The notes below the pieces were generated by a model, which saw nothing but the letters and a program-made list of their open reading frames with translations, had not been told where the DNA came from and did not search any database. From positions 1-53,997 of the forward strand of contig JAEWTL010000029.1 of the NCBI GenBank assembly GCA_023459495.1: a stretch of DNA of 53,997 bases, read 5' to 3'. Of the stretch, positions 17,601 to 24,517 are shown piece by piece. Made by a program: the position numbers and the translations under genes. Position 1 is the first letter of the stretch; the number at the start of each line of letters is the position of its first letter. This DNA is from Bacillota bacterium. Its GTDB lineage: Bacteria > Bacillota > Clostridia > Christensenellales > SZUA-584.

Positions 17601-18324
17601 GAGCATCTTCGTCAAAGCTCACGTCTGTCAGCCTGGTCAAAAACGTGGTATGGCGGCAGTGATCCGACCAGTAGGTGTCGATAACGCGCAGTTCGGCGAG
17701 CGTAGGATCGCGCAGTTCGGCGTCTTTAAAATAGGCTTGTACGAATTTTAAGTCCTCGAAGCTCATTGCGAGGCCGTATTCGGCGCGCATATCCACAAGG
17801 CCCGTATCGTCAAGCGTTGTGAAGCCCAAAAGCGTCGGCACGTCCTCCGGCTCGGGCAGAATTTCCTCCAAAGTTTTGGGCAGCGCAGAGCCCGCTTCGC
17901 GCGAGTCCACGGGGTTGATTACAAATTTTTTAATTTCCGCCGCGTCGGCGAAGCCGACGCCCTTTAGCACATAGACCGTGGCGCAGCGCACCGCCGGGCG
18001 GGGGCAATGCAGCGCAAGTTCCACGCACTGGGCCGCGCTGTCGGCCCGCTGGTCGTACTGGCCGGGCAGATATTCCACCGCGAAGCACGCTTCGTCCACC
18101 GTCAAATCCAGATCAGCACACACCTTATCCACCGCGGGTTCGGAGAACACGGTTTTCACCGCGGCATCGAAAAGGGCGTCGGACAGGCCCTCAATGTCGT
18201 ACCGGACGAGGATTCTGACGCCGGTGAGCGATGATTTGCCAAGCGTGGCCGTAAAATCGTGCAGCGCTTTGTTTGCCGCGACGTCAAAGCCTTTCTTTTT
18301 CTCTACATAGATGCGCCGTACCAT
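14638..18324 (-). CDS. purL: Phosphoribosylformylglycinamidine synthase, single-chain clostridial type
   Basis: Converts FGAR plus glutamine and ATP to FGAM, step four of purine synthesis. At 1228 residues it is the fused large PurL, with the N-terminal PurS-like part, a linker, two AIR-synthase-like halves (FKNETHNHPTEIEPFGGAATCLGG near 316, and a degenerate second half) and a C-terminal class I glutaminase (from about 967) with C1070 in GICNGFQAL and the H1199/E1201 pair in AHSER. It is followed by the coupled TVP38 gene. No other pur genes are nearby. Its promoter (18459-18487) overlaps a DnaA-box-like site. Large fused PurL of this kind is common in Clostridia and Bacteroidota. Confidence 0.96.
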   Translation of the reverse strand: MVRRIYVEKKKGFDVAANKALHDFTATLGKSSLTGVRILVRYDIEGLSDALFDAAVKTVFSEPAVDKVCADLDLTVDEACFAVEYLPGQYDQRADSAAQCVELALHCPRPAVRCATVYVLKGVGFADAAEIKKFVINPVDSREAGSALPKTLEEILPEPEDVPTLLGFTTLDDTGLVDMRAEYGLAMSFEDLKFVQAYFKDAELRDPTLAELRVIDTYWSDHCRHTTFLTRLTDVSFDEDAQDAARVYEEYLKARKAVYGDREKDICLMDLATLYPKEAKRQGLMADFDESDEINACSIRRKVRVDGQEKEFLVMFKNETHNHPTEIEPFGGAATCLGGAIRDPLSGRSYVYHAMRVTGSGDPREALKDTMPGKLPQRKICREAAHGYSSYGNQIGLATGLVDEIYHPGYKAKRMEIGAVIGATPAENVVREAPKPGDAILLLGGATGRDGCGGATGSSKAHDASSIDTCGAEVQKGNPLTERKLQRLFRNPEFSRRVKRCNDFGAGGVCVAIGELSDGVRVNLDLVRKKYEGLSGTELAISESQERMAVVVDPADVPAVLALAAQENLHATQVAEVTDAGRMELFWRGAPIVNIQRAFLNTNGATATAQAHVTDLKTEGLFDEAFTGSLAERLTSMLSDINIGSKKGLIEMFDSTIGAATVNMPLGGASQLTPLQAMAAIIPSDGECDTATLFSYGFDPYLMEKNPFLGAMYSVVLSLAKLAASGGDTRNAWLTLQEYFERMRTPESWGKPLAALLGAWWAQRALGTPAIGGKDSMSGSFENLNVPPTLVSFALTCEHAGRVVSPEFKKPDSAIYRARIRRDDNGMPDFESIKAVYAKIYESAQEGRVHAAYAVERGGVLAAVAKMALGNNLGARLKGDIDELSEKAYGDIILEGDGLDLFELLGHTGGHAIELDGETVSLATLRQTFEAPLAKVYPLRATAQGEAPDQLFESKSIYICKHKAAKPRVVIPVFPGTNCEFDSSRAFSAVGAEPEVLVIRNLSGADIEESTAQLAKSIAGSQILMIPGGFSGGDEPDGSGKFIAALLRQPRVADAVRGLLARDGLILGICNGFQALIKVGLVPYGDIVDMREDSPTLTFNTIGRHVSRMVRTRVCSNASPWLALTQPGDIHTVAVSHGEGRFAATETEARALFAAGQVATQYVDEAGKPTMGDGNPNGSLLAVEGLLSPDGRVFGKMAHSERYGWYTMQNVPGKKNQRIFESGVNYFK

Positions 18325-18406
18325 TCCTTATCTCCTTGTCCCTGCAAATTTATATTATTGCTCCGACGATTAAAGATATTAAGGGCAGAGCAATGCATTC
18401 ATCGCA

Positions 18407-18440
18407 CAAACATTTTCAAGCTTCTCAGGAGAAATGTTTG
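18407..18440 (-). promoter_or_regulatory. Hairpin in the purL leader
   Basis: CAAACATTT/AAATGTTTG (18407-18415 with 18432-18440) can form a 9-bp stem in the roughly 130-nt purL leader. No T run follows and the purine riboswitch core was not recognised, so this is only a possible control structure. Confidence 0.35.
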
Positions 18441-18458
18441 TCTGTTTCCGTAATAGCC

Positions 18459-18487
18459 AGTATAGCGGCTTTTTTATCCACGCGCAA
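18459..18487 (-). promoter_or_regulatory. purL promoter with embedded DnaA-box-like site
   Basis: On the minus strand: TTGCGC (18482-18487), 17-bp spacer, TATACT (18459-18464). TTATCCACG (18474-18482, one mismatch to the DnaA box) lies in the spacer and touches the -35, so DnaA binding would block RNA polymerase. The site also lies about 60 nt before the remB -10 on the other strand. Confidence 0.6.
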
Positions 18488-18538
18488 TACACGGTGTTTC
18501 CACCACGTCCTCCTGACGAGTAAGTTCATAAATATTTC

Positions 18539-18567
18539 TTTTAATCCGCTTCGATTTCGGCTATAAT
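18539..18567 (+). promoter_or_regulatory. Promoter of remB-gyrB-gyrA
   Basis: A perfect TATAAT at 18562-18567 with a poor -35 (TTTTAA, 18539-18544) at 17 bp. The leader to remB is about 35 nt. Confidence 0.6.
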
Positions 18568-18608
18568 GTATATATTATTAAGAAGATTTCGGTCAGACAG
18601 GAGAGCGT

Positions 18609-18857
18609 ATGGTGCTGCATATCGGCAAGGACGAGATCGTGCCTTTAAAGGATGTGATATTCATCCTCGATTATAAAGAGGCGACAGCCAACGACGATAC
18701 CCACCGCTTCATCAGCAAACTGAGCGACAGCGCCCACAACATCTACATCGACAAGCACAACGTCAAGTCGGTGGTGGTGGCGAAGATGCAGGGCAAATAC
18801 TTCATCTTTTATTCGCCCATATCCCCCGCGACGCTCTTTAAACGCGCCAAATCATAA
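18609..18857 (+). CDS. remB: RemB-type extracellular matrix regulator (YaaB, DUF370)
   Basis: A small 82-residue protein of the RemA/RemB (YlzA/YaaB) group. In B. subtilis the gene lies between recF and gyrB, and RemA-type members are DNA-binding regulators of matrix genes. The sequence shows the conserved MVLHIGKDEIVPLKDVIFI start and SVVVAKMQGKYFIFYSPIS core. AGGAGAG lies 5-6 nt before the ATG. The neighbours gyrB and gyrA agree with the usual position, although recF is missing upstream. Its function in this organism is inferred from the family only. Confidence 0.9.
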   Translation: MVLHIGKDEIVPLKDVIFILDYKEATANDDTHRFISKLSDSAHNIYIDKHNVKSVVVAKMQGKYFIFYSPISPATLFKRAKS

Positions 18858-18887
18858 GTTTTATATATTTGTTCAAAGGAGACGGCA

Positions 18888-20798
18888 ATGGATCACACCA
18901 TGGCGGAAAACGAGTACGGCGCCTCACAGATACAGGTTCTTGAGGGGCTGGAACCCGTGCGCAAAAGGCCGGGCATGTATATCGGCTCTACCGATGTGCG
19001 CGGCCTGCATCATCTGGTCTACGAGATTGTAGACAATTCCATAGACGAAGCAATGGGCGGCTTTTGCGACCACATCATCGTGACGCTGATGAAGGATGGC
19101 GGCGCGTGCATCGTGGACAATGGCCGCGGCATACCGGTCGGCATTCAGCAGCAGACGGGCAAGTCTGCGCTGGAGGTGGCCTTAACCATGCTGCACGCCG
19201 GCGGCAAGTTTGGCGGCGAAGGCTACAAGGTTTCGGGCGGCCTGCACGGCGTGGGCCTTTCGGTGGTCAACGCGCTTTCCACGAGGCTTGAAGCCACGGT
19301 AAAGCGTGAAGGCAAAGAGTTTTATATGAGCTTCAAACGCGGCGAGCCTGAGGCTGAGATCCGTGTGAACGGCGAAACCGAGGAGACCGGTACCACGATC
19401 TGTTTCTGGCCGGACCCGGAGATTTTCGAAACCGTGGATTTCATCTATGATACGCTCAAAGTTCGTCTGCGCGAGCTGGCGTTTCTGAACGCCGGACTGC
19501 GCGTCTGCCTCATTGACGAGCGCACGGACTCCAAGAACGATTACTGCTTTGAGGGCGGTATCGTCAACTTTGTAAAGTACTTAAACAAGAACAAGACCAC
19601 GCTGCATCCCGACCCTATCTATTTCATGATCGAAAAGGATACGGCGAGCGTCGAGATCGCGATGCAGTATAACGACAGCTACAACGAGAACATCTTCTCG
19701 TACGCCAACAACATTCCCACGCACGAGGGCGGCACACACCTGATGGGTTTCAAATCCGGCCTGACGCGCGTGATGAACGACTATGCGCGGCGTTTCGGCA
19801 TGGTGAAGGAAAAGGAAGAGAACCTCGCGGGCGAGGATATCCGCGAGGGCCTGACGGCAATCATCAACGTGAAGCTACAGGAGCCGCAGTTTGAGGGCCA
19901 GACCAAGACCAAGCTCGGCAACAGCGAGATCAGGACGCTGGTGGACAGCGCGATGGCTGAAGAACTCAAAGCGTTTCTGGAAGAAAACCCTTCGACGGCG
20001 AAGGACATCCTCAATAAATGCCTCGTGGCGCGGCACGCCCGGGAAGCCGCACGGCACGCGCGCGAGCTCACCCGGCGCAAGAGCGCACTGGAAAGCGCGG
20101 CGCTGCCCGGCAAGCTGGCCGACTGCTCAGAGCGTGATGCCTCCAAATGCGAGATATTCATCGTGGAGGGCGACAGTGCAGGCGGCAGTGCCAAGCAGGG
20201 GCGCGACCGACGCTTTCAGGCCATCCTGCCGCTGCGCGGCAAGATACTTAACGTGGAAAAAACGCGGCAGGACAAAGCGTTTGCCAACAACGAGATCAAG
20301 TCTATGGCCACGGCTTTCGGCGCTGGACTGGGCGCGGAGTTCGATGTTGATAAGCTGCGCTACAACCGCATCATCTGCATGACGGACGCCGACGTGGACG
20401 GCAGCCATATCCGCATCCTGCTATTAACGTTCTTCTACCGCTATATGCGCGAGCTGATCGAGCGCGGACACGTGTACATCGCGCAGCCGCCACTCTACAA
20501 GGTGGCCAAAAACAAGACCGAGAAGTACGTGTACAGTGACGAGGCACTGGAGGCGTATTTATCCGAGATCGGCAAGGATGGCATCACGATCCAGCGCTAC
20601 AAAGGCCTCGGCGAGATGAACCCGGAACAGCTGTGGGAAACGACGATGGACCCGGAGAATCGCACGCTGTTGCAGGTTACATTGGACAACGCCATTGAGG
20701 CGGAAGAAATCTTCACTGTGCTGATGGGTGATGCGGTGGAGCCGCGTAAAGAGTTTATCGAACAGAACGCCAAGCTCGTCGTCAATCTGGACGTTTAA
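18888..20798 (+). CDS. gyrB: DNA gyrase subunit B
   Basis: ATPase subunit of the type IIA topoisomerase that introduces negative supercoils. Visible are the GHKL ATPase motifs (EIVDNSIDEA near 43-52, DNGRGIPV, GGLHGVGLSVVNALS), the transducer, and the TOPRIM domain with FIVEGDSAGGSAKQGRDRRFQAILPLRGKIL split over its core and DADVDGSHI. 636 residues, as in other Bacillota. AGGAGA stands 6 nt before ATG 18888. It is 30 nt after remB and 12 nt before gyrA, in one transcription unit. ParE has a similar plan, but the neighbouring GyrA carries the GyrA-box and fixes the assignment. Confidence 0.97.
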   Translation: MDHTMAENEYGASQIQVLEGLEPVRKRPGMYIGSTDVRGLHHLVYEIVDNSIDEAMGGFCDHIIVTLMKDGGACIVDNGRGIPVGIQQQTGKSALEVALTMLHAGGKFGGEGYKVSGGLHGVGLSVVNALSTRLEATVKREGKEFYMSFKRGEPEAEIRVNGETEETGTTICFWPDPEIFETVDFIYDTLKVRLRELAFLNAGLRVCLIDERTDSKNDYCFEGGIVNFVKYLNKNKTTLHPDPIYFMIEKDTASVEIAMQYNDSYNENIFSYANNIPTHEGGTHLMGFKSGLTRVMNDYARRFGMVKEKEENLAGEDIREGLTAIINVKLQEPQFEGQTKTKLGNSEIRTLVDSAMAEELKAFLEENPSTAKDILNKCLVARHAREAARHARELTRRKSALESAALPGKLADCSERDASKCEIFIVEGDSAGGSAKQGRDRRFQAILPLRGKILNVEKTRQDKAFANNEIKSMATAFGAGLGAEFDVDKLRYNRIICMTDADVDGSHIRILLLTFFYRYMRELIERGHVYIAQPPLYKVAKNKTEKYVYSDEALEAYLSEIGKDGITIQRYKGLGEMNPEQLWETTMDPENRTLLQVTLDNAIEAEEIFTVLMGDAVEPRKEFIEQNAKLVVNLDV

Positions 20799-20810
20799 GG
20801 GGTAGCTACA

Positions 20811-23264
20811 TTGGAAGAGAACAGAAAGGCAGTACTGCCTGTCGATATAGAAAAAGAAATGAAAACATCGTTCATATCCTACGCGATGGCGGTCATCATT
20901 AACCGCGCGCTGCCGGATGTGCGCGACGGCCTAAAGCCGGTGCACCGGCGTATCCTTCATTCTATGAATGAGCTCGGCGTCACACCCGACAAGCCGTTCC
21001 GCAAGAGCGCGCGTATCGTCGGCGACGTGCTGGGCAAATACCATCCGCATGGCGATTCTGCAGTGTATCTCTCCATGGTGCGCATGGCGCAGGATTTCTC
21101 CACGCGGCATCTGCTGGTTTCCGGACACGGCAACTTCGGAAGCGTGGACGGCGACGCGCCTGCCGCGATGCGGTATACCGAGGCGCGGCTCTCCCCCATG
21201 GCGATGGAACTGCTGCGCGACATCGAAAAGGATACGGTCGACTTCTACCCCAACTTTGACGAGACGCTGATGCAGCCCTCCGTGCTGCCCAGCAAATTTC
21301 CGAACCTGCTGGTGAACGGCACGGGCGGTATTGCGGTAGGCATGGCGACCAACATTCCGCCGCACAACCTCGCCGAAACCATCAACGCGGCGGTGTGCCT
21401 CATCGATAATGCGGATGCTACAGTGGACGATTTGATGGAGCACATCAAGGGGCCGGACTTCCCCACGGGCGGCATCGTGATCGGCACGGCGGGCATCTCG
21501 CAGGCGTACCGCACGGGACGCGGAAAGATCTGCGTACGTGCGCGCGCGGAGATTGATGAATTCAAGGCAGGCCGCCAGCGCATCATCGTCACCGAGATTC
21601 CGTATCAGGTGAACAAGTCCGCACTGATTATACGCATCGCGGAGCTGGTACAGGAAAAGCATCTGGAAGGCATCTCTGATATCCGCGACGAGAGCGACAA
21701 GAGCGGAATGCGCATCGTCATCGAACTGAAAAGGGACGTTAACGCGAACGTTATTTTAAACCGGCTCTACAAGCATACGCAGATGCAGGATACCTTCGGC
21801 GTGATCATGCTGGCGCTGGTGGACAACACACCGCGCGTACTGAACCTGAAAGAGATTTTATATTATTACCTTGAACACCAGAAAGAAGTAATCGTTCGGC
21901 GGACGCGCTATGAGCTGGAAAAGGCCGAGGCACGGGCGCATATTCTCGAGGGATTGATCATTGCGCTGGATAACATCGACGAGGTTGTGGAGCTGATCAA
22001 GAAGTCGCCCGACGCGCCGACCGCACGGGAACGCTTGATGAGCCGCTTTGCATTGTCCGAAAAACAGGCGCAGGCCATCCTCGACATGCGTTTGCAGCGC
22101 CTGACCGGCCTCGAGCGCGACCGGATCATGGAGGAGTATAACAAGCTACTCGAGCGCATCGCGTACTACAAGCAGATTCTTTCCACCCCGCAGATGGTGC
22201 TCGATATCATCAAAGAGGAAATGCTGGCTATTCGGGACAAGTATGCCGATGAGCGCCGCACCGAGATTACGATGACCGCGGAAGACATCGACCTTGACGA
22301 GCTGATTCAGGAGGAGGAGATGGTGGTGACGCTGACGCACTTCGGGTACGTCAAGCGCTTAAGCTCCAGCACCTACCGCACGCAGAAGCGCGGCGGCAAG
22401 GGTATCACCGGCTTGTCCACGCGCGAGGAAGACTTTGTGGAGCATGTGATGGTAACCTCCACGCACAGTAACCTGTTGTTCTTCACCAATACGGGCCGCG
22501 TATACCGTCGCAAGTGTTACGAACTGCCCGAAACGGGCCGCACAGCCAAGGGTATGGCCATTGTCAACATGCTCTCACTCGACGCGGGCGAGAAGGTATC
22601 CGCCGTGTTCCCGGTTTCCAACAACCCGGACGATGGTACGATGCTCGTAATAACCACAAGGAACGGCTATATTAAGAAGACACCGCTTTCCGAATTCAAA
22701 AATATCCGGCAGAACGGTTTGATTGCCATTGGGCTGCGCGAAGGCGACGAGCTGATTGGCGTACTGGAGACGAGCGGCAGTGACGAACTGATTCTCGGCA
22801 CCGCTCAGGGCATGTCCGTCATGTTCTCCGAGGAGGATGTGCGTGATATGGGCCGCACCGCCATGGGAGTTAAGGCCGCGGAGCTGCGCGAGAACGACAG
22901 CGTAGTGGGTATCGGCATCGTGCGCGAGGGCGCAGAGGTGCTGGTCATCTCGGAAAACGGCTACGGCAAGCGCACGCCGCTTTCCGAATACCGGCTGCAG
23001 CGGCGTGGGGGCCTGGGCATCAAGACGCTCAACGTGACCGAGAAGACAGGCGGAATGTGCTCACTGATCATCGTGGACGGATCTGAGGACCTGATGCTGA
23101 TCAACGACGCGGGTATTATTATCCGCACCAAGGTATCGGAAATTTCGGTCATCGGGCGCGATACGCAGGGCGTGCGGCTGATGAACATCGGCGAAGGCGA
23201 ACGGGTGGCTTCAGTGGCGCTCGCGACGCCGGACGAGGAAGAAGAGGAGGAGCCCGTTTCCTGA
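20811..23264 (+). CDS. gyrA: DNA gyrase subunit A
   Basis: Breakage-reunion subunit of gyrase. The catalytic tyrosine is Y122 (RYTEARLS). The C-terminal wrapping domain contains a GyrA-box variant, QKRGGKG, which separates gyrase from topoisomerase IV. In the quinolone region the sequence is HPHGDSAVYLSMVRMAQ: S83 is retained, but the acidic residue normally at 87 is Leu. The start is TTG 20811 with AAGGGG upstream, overlapping the gyrB stop region. 817 residues, with an acidic tail. No clear terminator follows; the next promoter is at 23307. Confidence 0.97.
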   Translation: MEENRKAVLPVDIEKEMKTSFISYAMAVIINRALPDVRDGLKPVHRRILHSMNELGVTPDKPFRKSARIVGDVLGKYHPHGDSAVYLSMVRMAQDFSTRHLLVSGHGNFGSVDGDAPAAMRYTEARLSPMAMELLRDIEKDTVDFYPNFDETLMQPSVLPSKFPNLLVNGTGGIAVGMATNIPPHNLAETINAAVCLIDNADATVDDLMEHIKGPDFPTGGIVIGTAGISQAYRTGRGKICVRARAEIDEFKAGRQRIIVTEIPYQVNKSALIIRIAELVQEKHLEGISDIRDESDKSGMRIVIELKRDVNANVILNRLYKHTQMQDTFGVIMLALVDNTPRVLNLKEILYYYLEHQKEVIVRRTRYELEKAEARAHILEGLIIALDNIDEVVELIKKSPDAPTARERLMSRFALSEKQAQAILDMRLQRLTGLERDRIMEEYNKLLERIAYYKQILSTPQMVLDIIKEEMLAIRDKYADERRTEITMTAEDIDLDELIQEEEMVVTLTHFGYVKRLSSSTYRTQKRGGKGITGLSTREEDFVEHVMVTSTHSNLLFFTNTGRVYRRKCYELPETGRTAKGMAIVNMLSLDAGEKVSAVFPVSNNPDDGTMLVITTRNGYIKKTPLSEFKNIRQNGLIAIGLREGDELIGVLETSGSDELILGTAQGMSVMFSEEDVRDMGRTAMGVKAAELRENDSVVGIGIVREGAEVLVISENGYGKRTPLSEYRLQRRGGLGIKTLNVTEKTGGMCSLIIVDGSEDLMLINDAGIIIRTKVSEISVIGRDTQGVRLMNIGEGERVASVALATPDEEEEEEPVS

Positions 23265-23306
23265 CGGAAAATGCGACTGAAAGGTATATATTTTTCGGGA
23301 CAGCTA

Positions 23307-23335
23307 TTGAAAAGATATACCATATGTTGTACAAT
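23307..23335 (+). promoter_or_regulatory. Promoter of the binding protein-nadE unit
   Basis: TTGAAA (23307-23312), 17-bp spacer, TACAAT (23330-23335). It lies about 290 nt before the first start codon, giving a leader of roughly 280 nt. Confidence 0.65.
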
Positions 23336-23364
23336 GCGCGTGATAGGTTCGCTAACAGTTGCGC

Positions 23365-23519
23365 GTATTCCTTCACAACAGGTCGCGGATTTGCATGCCG
23401 TGTAGAGGGGGCTATTCTTTAAACATTATAGAAGGAATACACCGGATTCGGAGCCGCAGCAAAAGGTCCAGTTGACAGCCGCTTAATATGCGGCGCGACG
23501 AATTCTTTTGCTGCGGCTC
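23365..23519 (+). ncRNA. Structured 5' leader, candidate cis-regulatory RNA
   Basis: Two large helices are encoded in the leader. The first is GTATTCCTTC/GAAGGAATAC (23365-23374, 23431-23440, perfect 10 bp) closing a 56-nt loop. The second is a perfect 15-bp stem (23451-23465 with 23505-23519, GAGCCGCAGC... with its complement) enclosing an inner hairpin GCCGC-TTAATAT-GCGGC (23478-23494). No T run follows the second helix. I do not recognise a known riboswitch class. Confidence 0.5.
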
Positions 23520-23622
23520 TGCTATTTAAGACGGACAGGCTATCGATGCGGTAAAATCAGGAAAAAAGCTTGTCCATCGGAGTAGGCTTGATCTCGGAGC
23601 AATATCCGGCAAGGGGAGCGCA

Positions 23623-24516
23623 TTGAAATATAAAAAAAGGAACCTGCTGGTTCTCAAGAAAAAGCATATCGTAATCATTTCGGTAATACTGGCTGTGCTG
23701 ATTGCTGTGCTGGTGATCGTCAAGGTATCGGAAGCGGGTCGCGTACGTGCGGAGAAGGAACAGGCTGTAGCCAGCCAGATACACGAAGGCCTGCTGCGCG
23801 TCGGGCTGCGGGGTGATATCGGCCAGTTCTGCACCTTAAATCCGGATACCGGAGAATATGAGGGCCTCGAAAAGGACGTGATTGACGAGTTGATCTCGCG
23901 CATTTTCGGGGATGATATTCTTGTGCAATATGTGGACGTGAACTCGCGTACCAAGGACGCGCTTTTAAAGATCGGCGATATCGACGTATCGCTGGGGGCC
24001 TCCATCAACACGGACCAGTCCGGCATCTGCTATACGGATTCGTATTTTGCGGATGCGTGCGCATTTCTCGTGATGGAGGGCGGCATCACATCGCAGACGG
24101 GCCTGTCGGGCGGCATCATCGCGGTGGTGCAAAAGTCGCTGCCCGCGCAGGACAGCGAAGTGAATGAGGACAAAACGCTGCTCGATGATTACCTTGCCGC
24201 GCAGGGCATTGCCGCGACAGTCAAGTCGTTCGCTTCATACCCGGAGGCGGTGGACGCCTTGAAGTCGGGTGTGGTGGAAGGCGTATGCGCATCAGAGAAC
24301 GATTTGAAGCTGTTCGGCAAATCGGGTATGCTGCTGCTGGCGGACCGGTTTATACCGAACCGCTACTGTCTGCAGTTTGCCAGCGGGGACAGCGCGCTAT
24401 GCGCGGCGTTTACCGACGCAATCAACGATATGATTAAGGATGGCACCATGGCGGCGCTGATTACAAAGTGGAATCTCGTGGATTATTCCGCGCTGCCGGA
24501 TGTAAACGGAGGTTGA
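23623..24516 (+). CDS. Membrane-anchored solute-binding protein, SBP family 3-like
   Basis: A 297-residue protein: basic N-terminus (YKKRNLLVLKKKH), one membrane anchor at about 16-35, then a periplasmic-binding-protein fold of the amino-acid type, with GLLRVGLRGDIGQFCTLNP leading strand, YEGLEKDVIDEL, and GDIDVSLGASINTD. No permease or ATPase gene is near. It starts at TTG 23623 after AGGGGAG and ends 1 nt before nadE, so the two are co-transcribed, which suggests a link to NAD synthesis or nitrogen supply. No lipobox is visible; anchoring is by the transmembrane helix. Ligand unknown. Confidence 0.78.
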   Translation: MKYKKRNLLVLKKKHIVIISVILAVLIAVLVIVKVSEAGRVRAEKEQAVASQIHEGLLRVGLRGDIGQFCTLNPDTGEYEGLEKDVIDELISRIFGDDILVQYVDVNSRTKDALLKIGDIDVSLGASINTDQSGICYTDSYFADACAFLVMEGGITSQTGLSGGIIAVVQKSLPAQDSEVNEDKTLLDDYLAAQGIAATVKSFASYPEAVDALKSGVVEGVCASENDLKLFGKSGMLLLADRFIPNRYCLQFASGDSALCAAFTDAINDMIKDGTMAALITKWNLVDYSALPDVNGG

Positions 24517-24517
24517 C

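Noticed and set aside
18455..18475. AGCC/GGCT plus T5 as a terminator
   Set aside because: Only a 4-bp stem; it coincides with the purL promoter on the other strand.
23283..23321. GGTATAT/ATATACC inverted repeat as gyrA terminator
   Set aside because: A/T-only short stem without a T run, and it overlaps the promoter at 23307-23335.
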